The notes below the pieces were generated by a model. The model saw only the letters and a program-made list of their open reading frames with translations, was not told where the DNA came from and ran no database searches. The translations under genes and the position numbers were made by a program. 64,000 nt of DNA, taken from contig NC_135257.1 of NCBI RefSeq assembly GCF_964204865.1, forward strand, positions 3,906,001 to 3,970,000, read 5' to 3'. Positions 1 through 12,471 of the stretch are shown one piece after another (position 1 is the stretch's first letter; each line of letters starts with the position of its first letter). Origin of the DNA: Styela clava. Lineage: Eukaryota; Chordata; Ascidiacea; Stolidobranchia; Styelidae.

Positions 1-189
1 TCTCTGCAGGATGCCGATAGCTACAATAAAGATAGGCAAATTGAAGAAACAACATTTTTCTGTAATTTTATTGAACAGAATAATTTTATTTTATGGAATC
101 TCACCAAAATATTCACAATTAAAGCTGGAAGTTGTAATAAATGCTAACTAATAGATGTCATCAGCTATAAATTGACGTTTTACTAGTTT

Positions 190-1200
190 TCTGAAATGGG
201 AGGCCCCGGCATCATCGTGCTTGATAGACCAGCAGTTGTCTGCAAGCATGGTGGCATCACAACGACCTTGATAGCAAACTTCCATGCCGCTTATATCTTG
301 ATGGAAGGGCTTCCTTTGCCCCATCATTCACATCAGACCTGGAAATTTCCTGCAAATATATTTAAAACAGTCGCCATCTTTATCAAAAGCATTCACAAAC
401 TGCCAAGCTTTATGTGGAGGAAACATAATTTTCAGTGTTGGCTCCAGTGTTGGACACCAAGCTGCCGCAGCAAGCCGACAACGTCGTTGCGATATACTAT
501 GTCATTTTCCTGAGTGAAATACGACAAGAATTCAATAAGGCGTTTTCCATAGAAGGTTATGAGAGTCTTGGAGCTAGAAATTCAGGAGATTCTTTGGAAA
601 AGTTGAAATCTCTAGTCAGTTCATTAAGTTATCCATGAGAAAAAGACTATGGCAGTGAAGAAGAAGAAGAAAAACCGACATCTGAAACAGCGCATTCACT
701 ACTATCAGTGGACGAAACGGAGGTTTGGTCTTCTTCAGAGCCAAGCAATTCCGATTCGGGCAAGCTTTCAAACACTGGAAAAGGAATTTCATTTCATTGT
801 GGAATTGGCCTAATTGCAGACTCGGAGTTTGGATAATTGCAGACTCAAAGTTTGGATAAACTAACGATCTCCCGTTCTTCCTATTGATTCCCTTTGTGTT
901 TACTGCACAGAAGTAGCAGTCATCAAAATAAATTTTCGAGACCATTGGAATACCAAAGTGGAGTGACTTTCTATCCTTTTTTGTCCACTGTGGAAGATGC
1001 TCAACACATTGCTTGCATACAATATGGGGTGCCCATACCTTATCTTGATCACCCAGCATTATATTGAAGTAGGCAAGATAAGCACACTTCACAAATTTAC
1101 CGATCCCTTTTCTGTTGGATTGCAATGTATATTCACCGCAAATATAGCAAAATAAATTTAAATTGTTTAAACAATGTCGCCTAAGAGAAGATGTAGTCAT
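190..1200 (-). pseudogene. Decayed cysteine-rich repeat-family protein (probably mobile-element derived)
   Basis: The minus strand opens with a 194-codon frame starting at 1200. It holds paired cysteines (CYICGE near residues 18-23, then CKQC near 61-64, then DDCYFC near 93-98) and the motif GDQDKVWAPHIVCKQCVEHL. This resembles an uncharacterised family that is repeated many times in some arthropod and cnidarian genomes; I recall the family by pattern only. After about residue 118 the frame degrades. A near-duplicate of about 22 bp at 813-857 and a frame change move the expected Ser/Glu-rich continuation into another frame, and stops interrupt the rest toward 190, where MLADNCWSIKHDD-type residues are still readable. 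The broken frame and high-copy look suggest a dead copy, perhaps from a transposon. It lies 0.7 kb past the 3' end of copy E and has no visible link to it. Confidence 0.45.
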
Positions 1201-1913
1201 GCAGCTTGTTTATTTTTTTATGTCTAACTTAAGGAATTATAAGACGCAGAAATTATGTTATATAGTTAAGCTTAGTAAAGTGGATTTATGAGTATTACTT
1301 TCCCCCATAAACTATAATTTTCTGATTACTGCATTCTGTCGATGATGTCTTGACATTGTTCGAGAAACAGTGAAATAAAAATTCCCCGAAACCAGTTTGC
1401 TTGTTTGCTCGAAGCTATTTTAAAATTTTAACGCATAGCAGTAAAAAATTGTAATTTTATTGTTGCTGAAATTATATTAGTCAAAATTGCTAATTCTTAA
1501 CTCTACATTTTTCAATACGGTGGTCTGAAGTTTTTAAGGCTGTGAATTTTAATGTATTCATTTCCCATTGCAAGCAGTTATTATATATAATGGTGTTTCG
1601 CGAGTAAGGTGATTTAGGTACGTCGAATTTGTTGTGAGACGACGATTCGCATCATTCGGGAAGTGATCCACGATCGTTTGAACTGAAAACTAAAATTTGC
1701 TAAGACCTTTTTGCTTCTTTCTTTCGTGCTACTTCAAAAATGAAACGAGCTTAAAAAGGATGCTCATTAAATTAAAAGATGGAGAAACGGCTGAACATTT
1801 GTAATGTCTATTCCTGAGATATTTTTATTATAAAGCCACATGCTCTTAAAGTCTCGAGTTCGCAAACATTTGTTTAGATTTGAAGATATTGATTAGGTGG
1901 TTTCAAAGTTTAA
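1201..1913. other. AT-rich intergenic stretch
   Basis: This lies between the decayed repeat-family frame and the stop codon of copy E. I see no open frame, RNA gene or clear repeat end. It should contain the 3' UTR of copy E, on the minus strand just below 1914. Confidence 0.5.
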
Positions 1914-4900
1914 TTAACTGAACGTTAGATTTTTCAGTGCAGCAGTAATTCTAGGATATTTAAGAATTGGGTCGTTTTTCTTAAAACCGGCCATTTTTTT
2001 TAGTTCATTGCGTTGAATCTTCCCCGTTGATGATTTTGGGATCTTCTCAACAAATTCAATTCCACCTCTCAGTTGTTTGTGATCAACAAGTTCATCTGGT
2101 AGTAAAATATCGATATTAGTCAATTAAATCGTGTACTAAAAGCATTATCTACTGATCACATATCCACTGAGTCCTATTACTCATCGATTTTTATCGGTAA
2201 GTATGTTAATAGGTATTTGTCTGTCTGTTTGTTTGTCTGTCTGTTTGTTTTTCTGTTAGATGCACGCGATATCTCACGAAGGCAAGATTGGATCTGCTCC
2301 AGATTTTGCATGTGCATTCATCATATGTCGTACCAGAAGCCTATTGGTTTTTGGATAAATTATGTAGTATGATTAGCGAGTTATTAATTAATTAGTGATG
2401 GGACACAAGGTGTCACTATGGAGTAAGAGCGCTGTTTTGGGGATCCCCTAACTTCCGATCGATAAGTCTTCGGTCCCTGACCGATATTCTCGTATTAATA
2501 TTGATAATGATAAATGGCTGGAAATGTTGTTACGCTCTGGAATTTGATAACTAGAGTAGTTTTTTTGTAGGCGTGGTCAAACAATATACATATATATATA
2601 TATATCAAAATTTTGAGAACAAAAGAGAATTCTCATTTCGACAATAACCCTGTTTTAGTCGATTTCGTTTAAACGAAATGCTAAATAGTATGCAAATGTT
2701 TGGCATACTTCACATCCTCTTATAATCAATTTTCACGTGAACGGGACTTTCGCTGATTTCCCAAATAAATCATATTTTGCAAAACGTTTACTTGTATGCC
2801 ATTAAGATTTCATTTGACATACTTGACGTCCATATTTATTCAGTGTTTAGACATCATCTATGGCATTCTTAAGTTACCTTTTACGAAAGCGTCTACTTCG
2901 TCTGCGGTTAAATCATCCACCTTCTTCACGACAAATGCTTTTGGAAGTTCACCCGCATGAGAATCAGGAATTCCAATAACTCCAACATCAGCTACCTTCG
3001 GGTGTTTTAATATAACACTTTCCAATTCCGCTGGTGACACCTATATTGAACAAAAAGTTGTCATTGCTAATTATATTGTGACAGCCCAAATCACTTCAGT
3101 TTGATATAGAGCTGGATACTTGCTTATGAACTTCAAGTTCGTTCTAGACGCCTATCACCGTACTGCGTATATACAATAAATGTATATTTCTAATTGTGAA
3201 CTACGTAGAATTCCTATTATTTACAGATGGTTGCAATGTGATTGGCGCTATTCAGAAAAAAATAACGGAGAACAAGTTCGATGTTTATTGCGCCAGACTC
3301 GTAGGTAGGATACATTGCCTCCCGGAAAATTACTACTTTTTAAATTTTTGCTTGGTTACACTATTGCATTAATTATTATTCTTACTTGAACGCCTTCGTA
3401 TTTGATGATTTCCTTTAGGCGATCAATTATATACAATATTTCATCGTTATCGAAATATCCGATATCACCCGTGTGAATCCATCCGTCTTTTGTAATAGTC
3501 TGTGCTGTAGCAACCGGGTTTCCCATGTATCCTTTCATGACCTTCAAAGAGTTATATGTCATATATTGTGAATTGTGTTGCAGTTTAGGACTACATGTCA
3601 AAGGATTCATGATTTTGAGATGTACAAGCTACTGTTTTTTAAATAATCACTTCTTAGTATATTATTACATAATACTCAGGTACATACATATTGTAGCCTA
3701 CTTAAATTATACAAGGATACTTAATAGTACCGCAGGTCCCTTGACTATAATTTCCCCAGTCTGATATTTCTGAAGTTCTTTGCCAGACTGCAAATCTATT
3801 ATCTGGGAGGAAAATAAAATTAGTAATTGAGTATGACTGTCAACTGATTACATTTCTTCTTCTTCTTGGATTTTAGTCAAAATTTATAAATCTCTAAATC
3901 ATCAACTGCAATCCAATTTTGACGTTATTTACTGATAAAAATTTGTTCATTTGTATAAATCCACGGTCTTTATTCAAAACTCGATGTTATTGTATTTCCG
4001 CTTAGATTGAATTAATTTTTTCTGATGCCAACATCAATTCCCCCAACCCCCCAAGCATGCCCTATTTGATTTTGAGTTCCATATAAACCGATTCCTGTCC
4101 CATCATCGTTTTTGTTATATATAAAAGACTATCGAAAGACAACTTTTTTGGGATGTAATCAGATACGTCAATGATACAACCTTTGCAATAAAGGTTTTTG
4201 AACAAGGGTATAACTGGAGTCTTCTCTTTTATTAGTGCATCACAGAGAGGCTTAACATAATTTTAATCTTCATTCTTGGTGGTTGATTTATTGCAACTAA
4301 GCTTCGCATGAAAATGCAAAAGTGTGGTTATGCTGAAAATATGGAATGGTGATTTATGCACTGTTTATGAATACTATTGTTAAATTAATTGAAACCAACC
4401 TTGACTTCTGTGTTGCGGCAAACTTTTCCAACGCCTTCAAATAAACTCTCTTTGCCACGGTGAATTGCGATTACGAGACATTCTGTCATGGCATAAGCTT
4501 CAAAATGGAATATTAAAGTAGGTTTTTGCTGTTTAAGGCTAGGAAATCTGTCTACGCCAGTTGAGGTCGTACGTTTAATAAGTTTTTACTTATGAGCTTG
4601 TAGTTTTATCCGGGGTCTACTTTACAAATGTCAAGTGAATGCTTTACAGGTTAATCGTATATAGCTCACCTATATCACCAGGTTTTAATTACAACTGAAG
4701 AGTGATCATTTACCTGGTCTAATGAAAGCCCCAAATCCTTTCTCTATTTTTCGCAATATATCTGGGGCAAGAGGTGTTCCACTGCACGCTACTTCTTTAA
4801 CAGAAGAACAATCATAATTTTCAACTCTTTTATCGTTAGCTAGGAAAATCAAGTCAGGCGGAACAGTCAGAATATGGGTTATCTGTAAGTATATTTATAT

Positions 4901-7900
4901 ATGGGTAAAATTCATAAATAGAAATCAACTTCGGGATGGAATGATGGCCGATAATCCTTAAATAAAACTGGCTCATTGATTCAAAGTAATGATAAATATC
5001 TTATATATATATATATATCCATTTTTGGACATTGCATTGAAATGATTCAATCGGATAAAAGATTGCATTTGATTGTATTTGAAACTTGCATTAGGCTTTT
5101 TTAAATATCGGATGAAATTCTAATGATAGATGAATTAATTAATAGAGGCATCAATGTATTAGCATTACCTTATATTTTTCTATTGATTTTAACATAGTTT
5201 CAACTGCGAACTCTTTCTCTAAGATAAGCTTGTTTCCGCCAAACAAAGTTAATATAAAACAGCTGAATCCACCCGCGTGATACATCGGACGATCCGTGTA
5301 CATACAGTCAGTCGTTTCAGGCATGATGCACGTACTAGAAAAAAAAAATGATTAGAACTAATGACATCATTTTAAAAATAAATTTATTTGAAACATTCTG
5401 TGTCAATAAATTGGTCATCAATTTATCCCGTATGGCATACGCAATTAATTAAACCTATTTAACGATTCACTGAGTGCCACAAATTAAATGTTTTCTTCGC
5501 TCCAAAAACGAAGCCATTCCGACCGTGTGATAATACGAAAAAAATTGAGGACTCCAAATTTTTCAAAATTTCACCTATTTAATGCTGCTGTTCAGTCAGA
5601 CTAGTACTTTGAAATTTGACGTGATTTTGCTATTTCTGTCTTTTGATACTTTATATGCCATACAAGTTGATAAGATGCTAGAACAAATCTCGTAAAATTT
5701 TGATTCAACGACATTATGTATTATGTTTATGCTCAAATTCAAACTACGTATATTATTCCTCTAAATATCAAACAATAAAAGTTTGTGACAGATACAGGAG
5801 TTTGTGTGTTGCTGAAAAAGAAGGTGATGTAGTTTCTCAAGGAGATATTTTTAGTGTTTTGCTATCTTGGTCACGCCTTTATTTACGTAAAGATAAAGAA
5901 TGAATACATGCTCACCCAAATATCATTGCCACGAATATTAGGTTTCTGTGTGTTGTCATAACACTTTTTGGCAGTCCAGTTGTTCCACTAGAATATGGCA
6001 ATAATGCTAGGTCTTCGACACCATTGATGGCAATGTTATCAGGGAAATCTAAAGCATGAATGAAACAAAAAGCTTAAACCACAGATCGATGTAATATTGT
6101 GGAATATTGGGACTATAGCAACTTCGTTACAGGACAACTGATGCTTGAAACTAGGCATCAGTAATAATCTTCACCAGGTTTTTATAAACAAATAGTTGTA
6201 TACATATAATACTCTTTCTTCGCTACCATATATAATAATCCTGGGTACCGATCACCACGAAGATTTCAAAATCAGGTACGGCATTGATGCATCTACTTGC
6301 GATAGTAAATTGTTAAACTAACCTTTATTGTTTTTGTCATCAATCATCTCCATTAAGGTAGTGAATTCATCGCTTTTACCAATGACAAATATTTTCTGGA
6401 AAATGTTTGATTTGTGAATTATGGAATATTGTTACTTTATTCAGGTTAGACATAATTTTTTTTGGAACAGAATTTTTTGAAAAATAAGGTTTGTTACCAG
6501 GTTACAGGTTCAGAGGTTACGGACACCTCACCTGTAAGCAAAGTCGCGGGTGACTACTGAAATTCTAAAATCTACTGATACTCTACAGAGTCTACACTCT
6601 ACAGCAGTGGTTCCCAATCTTTCCACCTCGGCAGACCGGCAGCAATTTTGATATGAATGAAACAGAAAGTAATAGACTGTGTTTGGGTAAGTACATTGTT
6701 GCATTGCGCGCACTTTCATTCCGTATGACGAGATATTTGAAGTAAATACAATCAGAGAAACAGAGTGGAAATAAATTCCAAATGGTTAAAGGTATTGGAA
6801 AAAAAGTTTGACATAAGTGCCATCGAACAAATTTCGTAGATAAAATTATGTTAAACATCAGAAGAAAATGTTACCTTCAAAGACTCTGTTTGTTGCTGAA
6901 CTTTCTTCATCGTATCTATGCATTCCTCGTGTACTATAACCATCTTGGGTTTTAAAATTTGAAATTGTTGCAATATTTCCCCTGTAAAAAATATTCTTGT
7001 GATGAACGTCGATAGCAAAACCTTTTTTTTGCAACTTTAATTAATCTTTGAAACAAATTTGATAATCATCATGTGCATGGGAGTGCATTGCTAAAAGTTC
7101 AGATTTGTTTCTATAGTTCTTGTTTCCATATTAAAGGTGATGATATTTTCAATGTATTCTCATTATTCATAGTCGCGAATACTTACCAACTCTATATGCT
7201 GGAATGCAAGGTGCAACAACTCCACCAGCAGCAATTATCCCTAACATTGCCACTGGGAATTCAAGGCACGTAGAAGAACAAAGACCGACCACGTCTCCCT
7301 TTCCAAGTCCCGTTTTGTATAAATACCCAGCACAATTTCTTGATTGGTCATAGACTTGCTTGAATGTCAGTGACTTCCCACCGATTGAATTATCAACCTA
7401 AAGTTAAAGTATTGGTATGTTTTGAATTATGTGGCTACCAGTGTCTGCACACCGTATATATATATATATATATTGATAATCGAGATAAGTCTATAGTAGT
7501 TGAAGATTAGTAGGAATAGTGGAGGTTTGGAATGACCTACGAACACATTTCGTGTTTATGCGGTCAAACGAGGGTATTTGCGCTGTGCAAGAGTTACAGT
7601 GGAGATCAACATGGTTGTTACAACAATTTGTATGTATGTATATTTGTATCGGAAATTCAACAGCATTTGTAGAATAATTAAACAGTATAAGAGAGAAGGG
7701 ATATATGTACAAGACGAAACGCAATCGTGCGACATGTACCCTTTTCAAGTATGACATCATGTGAGAGAGATGGCCAACGCATTTTTACATTTTCATATTG
7801 AGTCACTTCATGAAGTATTCCTGACCATCGACTATTATAACTGATAAAGCTGTTTGCTCCTAAATACATATGTCTATCACATATCTATAAATTATGCTTT

Positions 7901-8105
7901 TAGCCACTGTATTTTCATTAGGGACGAAGTACGATTAACCTAATGCACTGGCGCCATAAAAGGCGTTCAGATCAGCCTTTTCACCAGAAATATATTCACT
8001 CACTAATGCAATCTTCTCTCCATGCTGCTTCATAGCGTCAAACATAACGTCCGAAAATGATTTGTCTGGTAATTGAATATCGGGAAAAAGACTTCTGAAC
8101 GGCAT
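1914..8105 (-). CDS. 4-coumarate:CoA ligase/luciferase-like acyl-CoA synthetase, copy E (12 exons)
   Basis: Predicted ANL-family enzyme that activates a carboxylic acid with ATP to an acyl-adenylate and transfers it to CoA; the acid is unknown. Exons, in order on the minus strand: 8105-8004, 7397-7187, 6981-6875, 6395-6323, 6048-5916, 5334-5169, 4882-4714, 4497-4400, 3802-3731, 3541-3386, 3040-2878, 2095-1914. All joins keep frame and use GT-AG sites, giving 543 aa. Visible motifs: the AMP-binding loop [12 protein letters not shown] (about residues 183-194), AYAMTE (about 321-326), IHTGDIGY with the ribose-binding Asp (about 399-406), the hinge IDRLKEIIK, and the C-terminal catalytic lysine in [10 protein letters not shown]. 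It is the most diverged copy. The last exon is longer and adds about 21 residues ending in LTFS, so there is no peroxisomal SKL signal. YAMTE replaces the usual YGxTE, a change shared with copy C. It is transcribed away from the other genes. Introns hold AT microsatellites (2584-2605, 5001-5018, 7455-7473) and a hAT-like single end at 6604. Confidence 0.85.
2216..2256. repeat. TGTC/TGTT microsatellite
   Basis: Short tandem array of CTGT and TTGT units in intron 11 of copy E. It is simple-sequence DNA with no coding signal. Confidence 0.7.
6604..6870. mobile_element. Possible hAT single end in intron 3 of copy E
   Basis: The sequence CAGTGGTTCCCAATC at 6604 matches the left-end style of hAT elements (CAGTGGTTCTCAACC type). 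The octamer CTCTACAG occurs directly before it and again about 15 bp upstream. I could not find a matching right end before exon 3, so this may be a truncated copy. Confidence 0.3.
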
Positions 8106-8564
8106 ATCCACTACACTTGTTAGGGCTATGAGAATTCATGCAACTAGTTCAAAAATTTAAAATAGAATATTCAAGTTTAATATATTGAATAATATCAAAT
8201 AAAACTCAGTTACTTAACTTAGTTACTCAATTAAGAAATTGTAGACGGACATTTTATTTCTATGCAATTTATATAGAACTTTCGAAAGAATCAGTTCGAA
8301 ATGTACATATCTTGTGAATAGGGATGGGAATTTCAGGGAAACACTTTAACCGTTAACCGGTTAACCGCGGCTTGACATTTTACGTAGCTAATAATATGTA
8401 ATTTTAGCTTGTTACGTCCACCCGAAATCGAGCAAGCTTTTTCTCTCGTTTTCTCGTCACAACGATCACGATAGGAGAGAGATCGCCGGCGTAAGCGAGT
8501 TTGTTATCGGCGGCGCAGATGCCATTTCGGGCGATCGTAATTATACTTTAGCAAGCCCTATGAC
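8106..8564. other. Upstream region of copy E with GTTAACCGGTTAAC palindrome
   Basis: This is the 5' flank of copy E. It holds the perfect palindrome GTTAACCGGTTAAC near 8353-8366 and a more GC-rich stretch (about 8400-8550) with GATCGCCGGCG-type sequence, unlike the AT-rich surroundings. The GC-rich part may be a repeat fragment. I see no TATA box and no other gene. Confidence 0.35.
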
Positions 8565-9005
8565 TAGGGTTACCATATTTTTGTGACTTCAAATCGGGAC
8601 GCCTCTAAAGACAACGACCCCTTAGCTGTGATTTTGTAACTTCACATTTTCCTATTTTACTACATAGGCCTACATTCCTACATTTAAAGCTGTCTCGGCT
8701 GTCTTTATTGACCATATTGTTATCGAAATTTCATGCGCATATTCTCTGTCCAAATATCGGGTTCAGTTCGAAAAATAGGAAGAAATTGACGTTAACGATA
8801 CCGGTACAAATAATTCGAATTTAGAATAATTAGTATTGGTTTTACATGCGAAACGCCTGTCACCAATGGGAAACGAACGCATTCACCTTCATTAAGTTAG
8901 GCTAGCGCTGCGCTAAACAGAAACAACAACAGTAACAGGGACTTTTGGCTGACTTATCGGGACGGCGGGACAAAACGCTGAAAAGCGGGACGTATGGTGA
9001 GCCTA
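8565..9005. mobile_element. Non-autonomous hAT-type element (MITE), 441 bp
   Basis: The ends are TAGGGTTACCATA (left) and, on the reverse strand, TAGGCTCACCATA (right), matching at 11 of 13 positions. Both sides carry the 8-bp direct repeat CCTATGAC (8557-8564 and 9006-9013), the size expected for hAT insertion. It contains no coding frame of note and lies between copy E and the inverted-repeat arm. Confidence 0.7.
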
Positions 9006-9579
9006 CCTATGACGTAATGGTGACGTCGTAGTGACGTAATTTATGGATGGCATAGTCAGGTGGGGGTGAAAATCTGCAAATACGGATAAGCGACTGGATA
9101 GATTTAAAAGAAGTGCGAAGGAACAATATGGGTATATATACTTTACTTTCTAATGATTATTCGTTTGCCTTCTCGAGGAATCTTATCACAAAATCAAGCC
9201 AATATACCAGGCCAGACAAGCTCATAGAATCCTAACGTCTAACGACGAGAACTTATTTTTGAACGTTTCTGCAGGTGATTTTTGCGAATATGACAAATTT
9301 TCGTATCATAGCGGTTGTCGCTGAAAATGTGAAAAGTCCAACCAAACGTGGTGTGCCCGATTGCTTTTTTTTCAAACGACTATGTTGATTCGTGTTTTCG
9401 CCGGCGGATAAATGTTTATCCGGCTTTCAATGTGCACATCTACGAGCGTCTGCTGTCACTTTGCTGGAAACTAGCCATACATCATCTATCTATTTTATAA
9501 TATTACGTCAATTTTGATTTCTCTGGGCTAAATTTTTTCTAACGTGTTGCTGAATAATACATTGTCCGGATTATGGAAC

Positions 9580-9846
9580 TAACAGTCTCAAAAATAGACA
9601 GTGCGTCTATTAGCCAGTGCGCCGAATGTATGGATAAGGTAGTGCCTTATGCTATATTGCCTTACCTCAAAACCAGTACCGGTACTATTGTGTCATAAAC
9701 CAACCGCCGTATTCAACTTCTTACAAAATCGATGCTTCTTATTGCCTGATGTATGCGTGCGCCTTATGTATGAACAAAAACTCTATCAAAGCTATTATTG
9801 ACAGCGCAACATATAATCCAATGCGCCTTATCGTCCGTAAAATACG
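9580..9846 (-). mobile_element. Pogo/Tc1-like MITE with GGCGCA subterminal repeats, inverted copy
   Basis: The right end CGTAAAATACG|TA is the reverse of the end CGTATTTTACGGACC seen at 53949. Internal blocks such as TGCGCCTTAT match other copies (29933, 40805, 53949). The left end is degraded. It is shared with the other duplicated intervals. Confidence 0.55.
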
Positions 9847-10204
9847 TATTTGGATCCATATACAGATTATACGAAAATAAATCTCACACCGATCTGCTGT
9901 TTAAGTGACAACATTCTTGTCGGATTTTTGGATCGCTGTAAGGATTGATTTGCCACGTCGAGGATTGTTTCAAATGTGCACACGTTGTATCTTGTAATGT
10001 ATACAAGCGGGTGCCCACAACTTCAAGGATTATCACGCTATATTATCTCACGAATCACCGTTTTCAAAATCAATTAAATTCGAATGCCATAGCCATGAGT
10101 TTTATTAAATTATTTTGGAAACTATGAACAGATTCAATTTTCATTATCCTAATTTCATTAAATAAAAATTATCAAAAAACTTTAACAATTCCACGTTTAT
10201 TTCA

Positions 10205-10644
10205 TTAAATTCCGGCAATCGTTTTCAATTCAATACGTTGAATCTTCCCTGTGGCTGATTCTGGAATCTTCTTAACAAACTCAATTCCACCTCTTAGTCG
10301 TTTGTAATCAACCAGTTCAACTGAATGATGGTGAATAGTTCTTTATAATTATGAAAAATTTGTAATGTTCCCATATGTCATATGTCCGTGACTCCTGTAG
10401 AATAGTTTGAAAATGTCTCATAATAATTTTACTCAGCTAAACCTCAGCGAACTCAAGGCATCCTTATTTTTTTTTCTCATCTTCCACGTCGTTTCTGTTA
10501 GAATCTAACAGTTAGATCATCAACCTGCTTGGCGACAAATGCTTTTGAAAGTTCACCTGTATAAGTATCACGAATTTCAATAACTCCTAGATCCTCGACT
10601 TTGGGATGTTTTGATATAACGCTCTCTAGCTCTGCAGGTGACAC
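10205..10644 (-). pseudogene. Acyl-CoA synthetase pseudogene P1 (exons 11-12 only)
   Basis: Exon 11 starts at 10644 with [10 protein letters not shown] and runs to about 10485. It carries a 15-bp net insertion at 10496-10517 and has lost its normal 3' end and splice donor. Exon 12 (10320-10205) keeps GELVDYK-like sequence and SATGKIQR, with PES in place of PKS before it, and stops one codon early. No exons 1-10 are present on this strand nearby. It sits in the inverted-repeat arm, so it arose by inverted duplication of the 3' part of a paralogue rather than by retroposition: intron 11 is retained. Confidence 0.8.
10496..10517 (-). other. hAT excision footprint in exon 11 of P1
   Basis: On the minus strand the site reads ATCTAAC, then TGTTAGAT, then TCTAACA. 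The middle block is the exact reverse complement of ATCTAACA, the 8-bp target duplication that flanks the hAT element at the matching position of P2. Each outer copy has lost one base. This is the pattern left when hAT excision forms hairpins on flanking DNA that are opened off-centre. Confidence 0.8.
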
Positions 10645-10824
10645 CTGAATCAAACGAAACATAAAATTTAAAACTCATTTGCTCCTTTGAGATACGATGT
10701 GAGTGATCTCACTGTGACATATCAATCACCTTTTGGTATGAAAAATGGTTTAAAACAAGATAACCAACTCTAGCTTAAGTTATATTAAAAATTAATTGTA
10801 TTGGGAAATGTCAATTCAAAATTC

Positions 10825-12471
10825 GGACCTCCTGAGGTATGCGCACCAAGATGGCGCACAACCTGAACTCAGGCTGGAGTCAGGCTTAACAGGCGTTTGG
10901 CGTATCACGACCATTTGCATGATTATGTGTAGATATTTATCAAATGAAGTGTTTCCTACGTGTATAATGAAGCTATGGGAATTTTGCGCAAACATCACGA
11001 AAAGAAGAATATTATATATGTGTAGCGTGTCTATGAAATAATTATCCAAGATCAGAATATCTTCCAATACGATCTGACGTCAAGTTTCTTCTCAATATTC
11101 ACCTCAAGTTATGCTATTTTATTCTATGTATTAATTATCAATCTGAACAGCTTAATACAACCAACTACTCCAATGAAAATCAACAAAGCAGAAAGGGTAC
11201 AACGAAAATAACAAAGATACACAACACTTGAACAGCACTGACGATAACCAATTCCGTAGTACAACCTATAGCAAAATAACTGCAATTGCACTACACTTAA
11301 ACAATAAAATCATCCCATTGACCAATATTAGAATATTCAAACCCTTCATAAATCATAAAATCAAAAATAAACACCCTGGGTACCCTTCTCAAGAACTAAC
11401 AATAATTTAACAAACACAAGAAGAACCTAAAACACTGAAAATCCAACTAAAACAACCACAACTGCACTGCTGCAAACCACAGCACAGGCTGACAGGACAC
11501 CAAAGGACAGATCTACAGTGTCATAGCGCCCTCAGTGTTCAAAATACAAAATATAGCAATAATATCACATGACATCATTTAAAAGACAAGAGAGCTATAC
11601 GCACAAATATATGGACACGTTAGACCAGAGCGAATCAGTCTTTACCGGTACCTTTGACGCTACCGGTACCCTCAAAAAAGTTCTGAATTTCCAGTAGCAA
11701 GAATTTTGCAGAATCAAAACGTACAGCCAGTCATGACACTGACTAAAATCCGTGTTCCCATGGATAAAAAATAATACAGCAAAATTTTAGACGAAATATC
11801 AAATTTCATAGAATTCACGCAAAATTTTGAAATAAATAAAAGTAATAGCCTTCTAGCGAAGAAATTAATCTTTAACCACCACTTTCAAAGCAATTGGTCC
11901 AGTATTCGAAGAGAAAAGCGATTTTTTAAAAACGTGTCAAAGAACAAGAACAACAACAACAACAACAACATAATATTGAAACGATCGTTATGGCCACTAA
12001 ACGTGTCCAATAAAACAAGGGTCGTCACATATGCAAGACACAGGCTGGCTACACGGGTTCAGTTGAGCTGTGAAACAATCTCCCAATTCGCCCAATCGCA
12101 ACCTATTGATCTGTTCCAATATCATTTTGTGGTTTTAGAATAGATCACCGGTCTTATAACGGTACAACCAATCTTAATCCGACTAGTTAACGATGACACA
12201 ACCGTAAATAAAGATTTTACCTTACGATGTTACCAGTCTTAAACTAATAACATGCGCAGGGGCAGCCCTTTCTCATGACAAATTAAGAAAAATAGAACAA
12301 AAGTTCGATGTTTTCATGAGACCAGGTAAATGTTAGATATTACACAAAGTGTATTTTTAAACTAATTGTACGCACAAAACGCACCAAGATGACGCATAAC
12401 CTGAACCTAACCTGGTACACAACCTGAGTTCAGGTTGTGCGCCATTTTGGTGCGCATACTTCAGGAGGTCC
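10825..12471. mobile_element. Inverted-terminal-repeat element or pair of ends, enclosing an exon 7 copy
   Basis: The left end GGACCTCCTGAGGTATGCGC and the reverse complement of the right end GGACCTCCTGAAGTATGCGC match at 19 of 20 positions, and the similarity continues inward through GCACCAA, a TGGCGCACAACCTGAAC block and CTCAGG. The right end itself folds back on a related block at 12372-12400. The interior (about 10880-12100) is AT-rich with a CAA microsatellite (11946-11967) and no recognised gene. The exon 7 remnant of P2 lies just inside the right end. I see no clear target duplication, so two separate fragments are also possible. Confidence 0.45.

Larger units (their letters stand above)
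9060..10835 (-). repeat. Left arm of large imperfect inverted repeat
   Basis: Read on the minus strand, this segment follows the plus-strand sequence at about 14.2-14.34, 15.25-15.44 and 17.05-18.25 kb. Matching landmarks are the TTTATCCGCCGGCG-type string near 9400 and 17895, and the exon 12 remnant at 10205-10320 against 17263-17382. The plus-strand arm has extra DNA: the MITE at 14464 and the hAT element at 15439. The arm carries pseudogene P1 and a pogo-like MITE. Confidence 0.75.

Noticed and set aside
616-1200. 194-codon minus-strand frame as an intact gene
   Set aside because: The recognisable family pattern breaks off after about residue 118 and continues only in other frames with stops, so it is listed as a decayed copy.
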